A DNA stretch of 5,988 bases. Source: Candidatus Scatomorpha stercoravium (lineage in GTDB: Bacteria; Bacillota; Clostridia; Oscillospirales; Oscillospiraceae). Below, piece after piece: positions 1-5,314 of this stretch. The notes beneath the pieces were generated by a model. It was not told the DNA's origin. It was given only the letters and a program-made list of their open reading frames with translations, and did no database searches. The position numbers were made by a program, and so were the translations under genes. The first letter of the stretch is position 1. Each line of letters opens with the position of its first letter. Location: positions 1 through 5,988 of the forward strand of contig DVKN01000182.1 in the NCBI GenBank assembly GCA_018716005.1. The letters run 5' to 3'.

Positions 1-1013
1 TCCGCGCCGAGGCTGGGCTCGACGACGTAGGGCACGTAGTGCTCGTTCTTCTCCTGGTCGAAATAGCTGAGGTCCTGGCCGGAGGTGTTCTGATGCTGCG
101 TGAGGTCGTAGTCCGTGCGGTCGGCGACGCCCCAGAGCTCGCCCCAGCCGAAGGGGAAGAGGTACTCGAAGTCGGTCGTGGCCTTGGAGTAGAAGGCGAG
201 CTCCGCCGGGTCATGGTCGCGCAGGCGCAGGTTCTCCTCGTTCATGCCGAGGTTCACGAGCCAGTCGCGGCAGAAATTGCGCCAGTAGCTGAACCACTCG
301 AGGTCGGTGCCCGGCTCGCAGAAGAACTCGAGCTCCATCTGCTCGAACTCGCGGGTGCGGAAGGTGAAGTTGCCCGGGGTTATCTCGTTGCGGAAGCTCT
401 TGCCTATCTGACAGACGCCGAAGGGGATCTTGCGGCGGGTGGTGCGCTGGATGTTCTTGAAGTTCACGAAGATGCCCTGGGCCGTCTCGGGGCGCAGGTA
501 GACCTCGCTCGCGGAGTCCTCGGTGACGCCCTGGTGGGTCTTGAACATGAGGTTGAACTTGCGGATATCGGTGAAGTCGCACTTGCCGCAGACGGGGCAG
601 GCTATGTTGTTCTCGCGGATGAAGGCGACCATGTCCTCGTTGCTCATGGCCTCGGCGGAAACGCCCTCCATGGGGTTCTCGGCCAGCCAGTCCTCAATGA
701 GCTTGTCCGCGCGGTGGCGGCTCTTGCAGGCCTTGCAATCTATGAGCGGGTCGTTGAAGGTGGTGACGTGGCCGGAGGCGACCCAGACGCGCGGGTTCAT
801 CAGTATCGCCGCGTCGAGCCCGACGTTATACGGGTTCTCCTGGACAAACTTCTTCCACCAGGCCTTTTTTACGTTGTTCTTCAGCTCCGCGCCGAGAGGG
901 CCGTAGTCCCAGCTGTTGGCAAGACCGCCGTAGATCTCGCTCCCCGCGTAGATGAAGCCCCTGTTCTTGCACAGGGCGACCAGCTTTTCCATCGTCTTTT
1001 CGGTGTTTTTCAT
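1..1013 (-). CDS. glyQS: Glycyl-tRNA synthetase, single-chain dimeric type (3' end cut off)
   Basis: This cytoplasmic class II aminoacyl-tRNA synthetase attaches glycine to tRNA-Gly using ATP. The 337 complete codons in the window cover the N-terminal part of a protein usually around 460 residues; the anticodon-binding domain lies off the left edge. Visible hallmarks are the N-terminal FIYAGSEIYGGLANSWDYGP (20-39), LRPETAQGIF (173-182), class II motif 2 with FRNE (207-210) followed by FRTREFEQMELEFF (218-231), and YVVEPSLGA at the truncation. Cys93/Cys96 and Cys139/Cys142 form two CxxC pairs typical of a zinc-knuckle insertion. The ATG at 1013-1011 is preceded by AAGGAG (1025-1020) with a 6-base spacer, which fixes the start. 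It is divergent from the aminopeptidase gene. This is the alpha2 enzyme, not the two-subunit GlyQ/GlyS form. No T-box leader is visible. Confidence 0.97.
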   Translation of the reverse strand, partial: MKNTEKTMEKLVALCKNRGFIYAGSEIYGGLANSWDYGPLGAELKNNVKKAWWKKFVQENPYNVGLDAAILMNPRVWVASGHVTTFNDPLIDCKACKSRHRADKLIEDWLAENPMEGVSAEAMSNEDMVAFIRENNIACPVCGKCDFTDIRKFNLMFKTHQGVTEDSASEVYLRPETAQGIFVNFKNIQRTTRRKIPFGVCQIGKSFRNEITPGNFTFRTREFEQMELEFFCEPGTDLEWFSYWRNFCRDWLVNLGMNEENLRLRDHDPAELAFYSKATTDFEYLFPFGWGELWGVADRTDYDLTQHQNTSGQDLSYFDQEKNEHYVPYVVEPSLGA

Positions 1014-1019
1014 AGCTTT

Positions 1020-1047
1020 CTCCTTTTCCCGCAGATGGCTTCTGCGG
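1020..1047 (-). promoter_or_regulatory. Leader hairpin directly before the glyQS ribosome binding site
   Basis: Read on the minus strand, CCGCAGA (1047-1041) and TCTGCGG (1035-1029) form a perfect 7-bp stem with a 5-base loop. Only 3 bases separate the stem from the Shine-Dalgarno AAGGAG (1025-1020). There is no U-run, so it is not an intrinsic terminator. It could stabilise the leader or modulate ribosome access; that role is inference. Confidence 0.45.
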
Positions 1048-1072
1048 AGATATTTGCCGGGCCGAGGGACGC

Positions 1073-1101
1073 TTTACTTCCCGGGCGCGCTGTGCTATAA
1101 T
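1073..1101 (+). promoter_or_regulatory. Sigma-70-type promoter with extended -10, for the aminopeptidase-LRR genes
   Basis: The -35 box TTTACT (1073-1078, 4 of 6 to consensus) and a perfect -10 box TATAAT (1096-1101) are separated by 17 bases, and TG at 1093-1094 makes an extended -10. Transcription would start near 1108, giving a leader of about 127 bases before the ATG at 1235. It lies inside the glyQS leader. The boxes are seen directly; assignment to the downstream genes is inferred. Confidence 0.6.
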
Positions 1102-1119
1102 GCGCGATAAGCCGCCCGG
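1081..1119. repeat. Two-part inverted repeat centred on the plus-strand -10 box
   Basis: CCGGG (1081-1085) and CGCGC (1086-1090) are matched by GCGCG (1102-1106) and CCCGG (1115-1119). The 11 bases between the inner arms contain TATAAT, and 8 unpaired bases (1107-1114) separate the right-hand arms. As DNA it could be an operator; as RNA it would fold in the glyQS leader transcript. In GC-rich DNA such short arms can also arise by chance. Confidence 0.35.
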
Positions 1120-1154
1120 CCGCGGATTGCGCGATGGGGGCCCGACAACTGATA

Positions 1155-1183
1155 ATATTAACACAATAGACACACTATATCAA
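1155..1183 (-). promoter_or_regulatory. Sigma-70-type promoter for glyQS
   Basis: On the minus strand, TTGATA (1183-1178, 5 of 6 to consensus) and TAATAT (1160-1155, 4 of 6) are separated by exactly 17 bases. They sit in a markedly AT-rich island (about 1145-1222) within otherwise GC-rich DNA. Transcription would begin near 1148 and give a leader of about 135 bases. A second minus-strand candidate in the same island is TATAGT with a weaker -35. Confidence 0.5.
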
Positions 1184-1234
1184 TATCAAGATAAAAGTTA
1201 AACATTAAACTATAATTTAACCTGGAGGAATACT

Positions 1235-2464
1235 ATGGATACGGAGCGTCTGGGCCGTTACGCCCGCCTCATCGCCGTCACCGGCGGCGGGATAAGGCCC
1301 GGCCAGAGCGTCGTCATACGCGCCGGGCTCGACCAGCCGGAGTTCACCCTCGCCCTCGCCGAGGAGTGCTACCGCGCGGGGGCGGCCGAGGTCGAGGTGG
1401 AGTGGGAATACCAGCCCCTCGCGAAGCTGGACAACAAATACATGGACGCCGCGCGCCTGGGCGCCGTCAAGCCCTGGCAGCTCTCGCGCCTGCGCCATCG
1501 CGCGGACAGCCTGCCCGTCATGCTCTACCTCGAGAGCGCCGACCCCGACGGCCTTGCCGGGATAGACCAGGAAAAGCGCGCCGCGGCGCAGCGGGCGCGC
1601 TACGCCGTCACGAAGCCCATCAGCGACGAGATGGAGAACCGCTACCAGTGGTGCATCGCCGCCGTGCCGGGCGTGGAGTGGGCGCGCAAGGTCTTCCCCG
1701 GCCTCGGGGACGCCGACGCGGTGGAAAGGCTCTGGGAGGCCATACTCCGCTGCTCGCGGGCCTATGAGGGCGACCCGGCGGAGAACTGGGCGAGGCACAA
1801 CGCCTTCCTCGCCGACCGCTGCGCGAAGCTCAACGCCATGGGCCTCGTGCGCCTCGAGTACAGCTCGGCAAACGGCACGGAGCTCTCCGTCGGCCTGATA
1901 CCCGAGGCGCTCTTCCTCGGCGGCGCGGAGACAAACCCCGTGAACGGGGCCGTATACAACCCCAACATCCCCAGCGAGGAGGTCTACGTCACACCCCGCG
2001 CCGGGGACGCGGAGGGCATAGTGTACGCCACGCGGCCCTTCTCCTACCGCGGGCAGCTCATCGAGGACTTCTGGATACGCTTCGAGCGCGGCCGCGCCGT
2101 GGACTGCGGCGCGCGCAGAAACGAGGAGGCCCTCCGCTCGCTCATCGCCATGGACGAGGGCTCGGCCATGCTCGGCGAGTGCGCCCTCGTGCCCTACATG
2201 AGCCCGATACGCGAGAGCGGCCTCATGTTCTACAACACGCTCTTCGACGAGAACGCGGCCTGCCACCTCGCGCTCGGCCGCGGCTACTCGAACAACATCC
2301 GCGACTACGGCAGCTACACCCTCGCGGAGCTGCGCGCCATGGGCGTGAACGACTCCATGGTGCACGAGGACTTTATGATAGGCTCCGCCGACCTGGCCGT
2401 CACCGGTATCACGGCCTCGGGCGAGCGGATACCCGTCTTTACCGGCGGCGGCTGGGCATTCTGA
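1235..2464 (+). CDS. M29-family metallo-aminopeptidase (PepS/AmpS/AmpT type)
   Basis: This 409-residue protein matches the usual length and layout of M29 aminopeptidases, cytoplasmic enzymes that remove N-terminal amino acids from peptides with two bound metal ions. The metal-ligand motifs appear in order: NIPSEEV with Glu249, GECALVPY with Glu315, LFDENAACHLALG with His344, and MVHEDFMIGS with His377 and Asp379. Tyr351 lies 7 residues after His344, where the family has a conserved active-site tyrosine. The N-terminal part (YARLIAV...GIRPGQ) also fits the family. No signal peptide is seen. The ATG follows GGAGG (1224-1228) with a 6-base spacer. The LRR gene starts 33 bases after the stop, so the two are probably one operon. 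Ten of its 18 isoleucines use ATA. Family assignment is firm; exact substrate preference cannot be read from sequence. Confidence 0.95.
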   Translation: MDTERLGRYARLIAVTGGGIRPGQSVVIRAGLDQPEFTLALAEECYRAGAAEVEVEWEYQPLAKLDNKYMDAARLGAVKPWQLSRLRHRADSLPVMLYLESADPDGLAGIDQEKRAAAQRARYAVTKPISDEMENRYQWCIAAVPGVEWARKVFPGLGDADAVERLWEAILRCSRAYEGDPAENWARHNAFLADRCAKLNAMGLVRLEYSSANGTELSVGLIPEALFLGGAETNPVNGAVYNPNIPSEEVYVTPRAGDAEGIVYATRPFSYRGQLIEDFWIRFERGRAVDCGARRNEEALRSLIAMDEGSAMLGECALVPYMSPIRESGLMFYNTLFDENAACHLALGRGYSNNIRDYGSYTLAELRAMGVNDSMVHEDFMIGSADLAVTGITASGERIPVFTGGGWAF

Positions 2465-2497
2465 CCGCCGGCGGCATTATCCCCCCGGGAGGAAACA

Positions 2498-4468
2498 ATG
2501 AACAGCAGGAAGAACACCGAAACCCCGCGTATGGACCGCAAAACGCTGATTCTCACCGTCGTCGGCGCGCTGCTGGTCATCGCCATCATCGTCATCGCGG
2601 TCGTGCTCATGCAGCGCTCGGCCGCGGGCGACTACGCCGCGCACTATGAGTCGGCCATGGAGAGCTACGTCGCCGGAGATTACTCCGCCGCGGCCGACGC
2701 CGCGCGCCTCGCCTACGGCGAGAAGCCCACGGAGGAGGCGGCGCTGCTCCTCGCGCGCAGCCGCCATGAGCTCGGCGACCTCGCCGGGGCCGTCTCCGTG
2801 CTCGAGGAGTGGGTGGGCGAAAACGGCTCCGGCTCCGAGGCCGGCGCGCTGCTCGAGAAGTACCGCGCCGAGGCGGAGGCCGAGCCGAGCGAGGAGCCCG
2901 TCGAGACCGTGCCCGTCGCCGGGCGCGACATAGCCCTCGACGAGACGACGCTCATCATAACCGGCGAGGAGCTCACGGACGCCGACCTCGAGGCCATAGC
3001 GCAGCTCACGGAGCTCACGGCCCTGAGCCTCAACGGCTGCTCGCTCACGGATATCTCCGCCCTCGCCGCGCTCACGAAGCTCGAGAGCCTCTCGCTCGAG
3101 GAAAACGGCATATCCGACCTCTCCCCGCTCGCCCCGCTCACGGGCCTCAAGAGCCTCTACCTCAGCGGCAACGGCGATATCGGCTCGCTCGAGCCGCTCT
3201 ACGGGCTCGACGGCCTCGTCACGCTCGATATCCGCGGCCGCGAGATAAAGAGCGGCGAATACGACGAGCTCGCCGCCGCGCTGCCCGGCTGCAATATCCT
3301 CACCGACGAGCCCGTCGAGGAGGTTAAGGAGATTAGCCTCGGCGGCGTCACCTTCACGAGCGACGTCACGGAGCTCGACCTCAGCGGCCTCGGCCTCACG
3401 GACATCTCCGCCCTCGCCGAGTGCGCCGCGCTCACGGCGCTCGACGTCTCCGGCAACGCCCTCACGGACATCTCCGTCGCGGCCTCGCTGCCCAATCTGC
3501 GCTCGCTCGACTTCTCGGACAACGCCGTTGCGAGCGTGTCGCCCCTGCTCGCGCTCACGCAGCTCGAGACGCTGCGCCTCGCGAACAACTCCGTCGCCAA
3601 TATAGCCGCGCTCTCCGGCCACACGGCCCTCACGGAGCTCGTGCTCGACGGGAACCCCGTAGAGAGCCTCGAGCCGCTCTCGGGCCTCACGGCCCTGCGC
3701 AGCCTCTCGCTGGATAACTGCGGCCTCGACGACGCCGACCTCGCCGCGCTCTCCGCGCTGGGCTCGCTCGAGAGCCTCTCCATCGAGGGCAACTCCGCCG
3801 TCACCCGCGCCGGCGTCGACGCGCTCGCCGAAGCGCTCCCCAACGCCGCCATCGCCGCGGACGAGTCGCTCTACTCCGTCACGCTCGGGGGCGTCAGCTT
3901 CCCGGCCGACTCCGCGCAGGTGAACGCCTCCGGCCTCGGCCTCACGAACCTCGCCGGGATAGAGAGCTTCACCTCGCTCGAAACGCTGCTGCTCTCCGAC
4001 AACGAGGGCCTGTCCCTCGCCGGCATCGGCTCCGTCGCCACGCTCGCGAACCTCGAGCTCGCCCGCTGCGGCCTCACGGACATCACCGAGCTCTCCTCCG
4101 CCGTCACGCTGCGCACGCTGAACCTCATGCAGAACGACCTCACGGACGTCTCCGCGCTGCGCCGCCTGAGCTCGCTCGAGGAGCTCAGCCTGGGCCTCAA
4201 CGAGCGCCTTGCGGACATCTCGCCGCTCGCGAAGCTCACGGCGCTGCGCAGCCTCTCCATCTCCGGCACCGCCGTCACGGACCTCTCCCCCCTCGCCTCC
4301 CTCACCGGGCTCGAGACGCTGGACATAGAGGGCTGCCGGATAGAGAGCATAGAGCCGCTCCTGGGCCTCAAGGGCCTCCGCACGCTCTACGCCGCCGGCT
4401 GCGGCCTCAGCGCCGGGGAGATAGACGCCCTCGGCCAGGCCCTGCCGGACTGCATAATATATACCTGA
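2498..4468 (+). CDS. Membrane-anchored protein with TPR-like region and internalin-type leucine-rich repeats
   Basis: This 656-residue protein has no assignable function. A basic N-terminus (Arg4, Lys5, Arg11, Arg14, Lys15) precedes one hydrophobic helix at about 16-38, so it is probably a signal anchor with the C-terminus outside. Residues 44-123 look like two TPR units (AGDYSAAADAARLAY and LGDLAGAVSVLEEW). A Glu/Pro/Val-rich linker (about 124-142) follows. The rest is LRRs of 22-24 residues, pattern LxxLxLxxNxLxDISPLaxL, in three blocks: about 148-268, 276-456 and 457-656. Each block ends in a similar cap ending ALPGCNI (261-267), ALPNAAI (446-452) or ALPDCII (648-654); the second and third open with LGGVTF or LGGVSF. 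The last cap ends at the C-terminus, with no LPXTG or other wall anchor. The ATG is preceded by GGAGG (2488-2492) with a 5-base spacer. It is probably co-transcribed with the aminopeptidase. LRRs suggest protein or ligand binding, possibly scaffolding at the envelope; this is inference. Confidence 0.9.
   Translation: MNSRKNTETPRMDRKTLILTVVGALLVIAIIVIAVVLMQRSAAGDYAAHYESAMESYVAGDYSAAADAARLAYGEKPTEEAALLLARSRHELGDLAGAVSVLEEWVGENGSGSEAGALLEKYRAEAEAEPSEEPVETVPVAGRDIALDETTLIITGEELTDADLEAIAQLTELTALSLNGCSLTDISALAALTKLESLSLEENGISDLSPLAPLTGLKSLYLSGNGDIGSLEPLYGLDGLVTLDIRGREIKSGEYDELAAALPGCNILTDEPVEEVKEISLGGVTFTSDVTELDLSGLGLTDISALAECAALTALDVSGNALTDISVAASLPNLRSLDFSDNAVASVSPLLALTQLETLRLANNSVANIAALSGHTALTELVLDGNPVESLEPLSGLTALRSLSLDNCGLDDADLAALSALGSLESLSIEGNSAVTRAGVDALAEALPNAAIAADESLYSVTLGGVSFPADSAQVNASGLGLTNLAGIESFTSLETLLLSDNEGLSLAGIGSVATLANLELARCGLTDITELSSAVTLRTLNLMQNDLTDVSALRRLSSLEELSLGLNERLADISPLAKLTALRSLSISGTAVTDLSPLASLTGLETLDIEGCRIESIEPLLGLKGLRTLYAAGCGLSAGEIDALGQALPDCIIYT
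3008..4465 (+). repeat. Tandem LRR-coding repeats, about 66-bp period
   Basis: The LRR units are visible as nucleotide repeats. CTCACGGACATCTCCG occurs at 3395-3410 and again at 3461-3476, exactly 66 bases (22 codons) apart, with a one-base variant at 3044-3059. The hexamer CTCACG (Leu-Thr in frame) recurs about 16 times across the gene. Leucine is written mainly as CTC and threonine mainly as ACG, so repeat identity extends to codon choice. Confidence 0.8.
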
Positions 4469-4535
4469 AAAGCATACCTTAAAAGGCCTCGACGGCCACC
4501 CGGCGGCGAAACTTAAGCGGGGCTTTTTCAGTCGG

Positions 4536-4570
4536 ACGGGCGGGAAAATTCCCGCCCGTTTGTGTTTTTT
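4536..4570 (+). terminator. Intrinsic terminator after the LRR gene
   Basis: ACGGGCGGG (4536-4544) pairs perfectly with CCCGCCCGT (4551-4559) around a short AAAATT loop, followed by a T-rich tail (4559-4570). It lies 67 bases past the LRR stop and should end the aminopeptidase-LRR transcript. No matching T-run exists on the other strand. Confidence 0.9.
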
Positions 4571-4600
4571 AAACTGCGCGGAAAAATTCATAAAAAGCAC

Positions 4601-4629
4601 TTCAAATTTCCCGCCGCTTGTGTTAAAAT
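4601..4629 (+). promoter_or_regulatory. Promoter for hpf
   Basis: TTCAAA (4601-4606, 4 of 6 to the -35 consensus) and TAAAAT (4624-4629, 5 of 6 to the -10 consensus) are spaced by 17 bases, with TG at 4621-4622 giving an extended -10. It lies between the upstream terminator and the hpf start, with a start point near 4636 and a leader of about 25 bases. It looks like a housekeeping-sigma promoter; no stress-sigma motif is evident. Confidence 0.6.
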
Positions 4630-4660
4630 TGATGTACAACAACCGGAAGGGGTGTTAACC

Positions 4661-5203
4661 ATGAAGTTTACGTTCACCGAAAAGAAAATGGACGTCTCCG
4701 ACGACCTGCGCGCGTATGCGGAACGGAAGATCGGGAAGATCGACAAGTTCTTCAAAACGGACAGCGAGGCCTTCGTGACCTTCTCCACCGAGCGCGGCCG
4801 CTTCCGCGCCGAGGTCACGATTAAGAACAATGGGATGTTCTACCGCGTGAGCGAGCTTACCGGCGACATGTACGCCTCCGTCGACTCTGCCGTCGCCAGC
4901 ATCGAGCGGCAGATACGCAAGAACAAGACCCGCCTTGAGAAGAGGCTTCGCGCCGGTGCGATAGAGCGTGAGATCAAACCCTACCAGGTCGCCGGGGACG
5001 ACGCCGGCGAAGAAGAGTTCAAGGTCGTCCGCAACAAGAAGTTCTACATCGCCCCCATGAGCGTCGACGAGGCCATTTTGCAGATGAACCTCCTCGAGCA
5101 CGAGTTCTTCGTCTTCCGCAACGCCGACGAGCACGACGAGTTCTCCGTCGTCTACCGCCGCAAGAACGGCGGCTACGGCCTCATAACGGACAGCAAGGAC
5201 TGA
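4661..5203 (+). CDS. hpf: Ribosome hibernation promoting factor, long form
   Basis: The 180-residue product belongs to the HPF/RaiA family. The N-terminal domain (1 to about 98; MKFTFTEKKMDVSDDLRAYA, then DMYASVDSAVASIERQIRK at 69-87) binds the 30S subunit in the decoding region. A linker (about 99-119) leads to the C-terminal dimerisation domain (120-178; AILQMNLLEHEFFVFRNADE, then VVYRRKNGGYGLI). Long HPF alone joins two 70S ribosomes into inactive 100S particles, as known for Gram-positive bacteria. The start at 4661 is chosen because the family N-terminus begins there and a purine-rich SD (GGAAGGGGTG, 4645-4654) precedes it. An in-frame extension to GTG 4562 would run into the terminator tail and has no SD. 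It has its own promoter and terminator, so it appears to be an independent transcription unit. Confidence 0.97.
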   Translation: MKFTFTEKKMDVSDDLRAYAERKIGKIDKFFKTDSEAFVTFSTERGRFRAEVTIKNNGMFYRVSELTGDMYASVDSAVASIERQIRKNKTRLEKRLRAGAIEREIKPYQVAGDDAGEEEFKVVRNKKFYIAPMSVDEAILQMNLLEHEFFVFRNADEHDEFSVVYRRKNGGYGLITDSKD

Positions 5204-5214
5204 TTTCACGGCAC

Positions 5215-5247
5215 AATAAAAGCTCCCCTCGCGGGGAGCTTTTATTT
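5215..5247 (+). terminator. Intrinsic terminator after hpf, probably bidirectional
   Basis: Bases 5215-5228 pair perfectly with 5233-5246, a 14-bp stem closed by the loop TCGC, with core AGCTCCCC/GGGGAGCT. The outer stem is A/T-rich on both sides (AATAAAA and TTTTATT), so it supplies a U-run in either direction. It begins 12 bases after the hpf stop. Confidence 0.95.
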
Positions 5248-5257
5248 GGCGCCGCCG

Positions 5258-5281
5258 CCCGGCCGGAATCCGGCGGCCGGG
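5258..5281 (+). promoter_or_regulatory. GC-rich bulged hairpin in the prmA upstream region
   Basis: CCCGG (5258-5262) and CCGG (5263-5266) pair with CCGG (5270-5273) and CCGGG (5277-5281), leaving a 3-base loop AAT and a 3-base bulge CGG. It is followed by AAAAAC rather than a U-run, so it is not a terminator for plus-strand transcription. It lies just ahead of the prmA ribosome binding site. No promoter is visible between the hpf terminator and prmA. Function is unknown. Confidence 0.4.
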
Positions 5282-5314
5282 AAAAACGCTTAAGCATTTA
5301 ACGGAGGTAGAATT

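Noticed and set aside
39..1100. 353-codon plus-strand frame opposite glyQS
   Set aside because: The opposite strand encodes an unmistakable GlyRS; this frame runs through the glyQS leader and has no recognisable motif.
1211..1216. Perfect TATAAT immediately before the aminopeptidase SD
   Set aside because: No acceptable -35 at 16-18 bases, and transcription would start at about 1223, leaving almost no leader before the SD. The box at 1096-1101 is better supported.
1197..1221. Short AT-rich repeats (GTTAAAC/ATTAAAC and the GTTAAA/TTTAAC inverted pair)
   Set aside because: Six- to seven-base matches in an AT-rich island are expected by chance; no stable fold.
1217..2365. 382-codon minus-strand frame opposite the aminopeptidase
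   Set aside because: Same in-register shadow effect; the plus-strand product has clear M29 metal-ligand motifs and an SD.
4481..4528. Possible extra terminator ending in TTTTT at 4524-4528
   Set aside because: Only weak 4-5 bp pairings with bulges can be drawn; the convincing terminator follows at 4536-4570.
2477..4642. 721-codon open frame on the minus strand opposite the LRR gene
   Set aside because: It is exactly in codon register with the LRR gene, so it stays open simply because the sense gene avoids TTA, CTA and TCA codons. Its translation is low-complexity, rich in Glu, Arg, Ala and Val, with no domain.
4562..4660. In-frame upstream extension of hpf from GTG 4562
   Set aside because: It begins in the terminator tail and upstream of the promoter, has no SD, and adds residues not found in the family.
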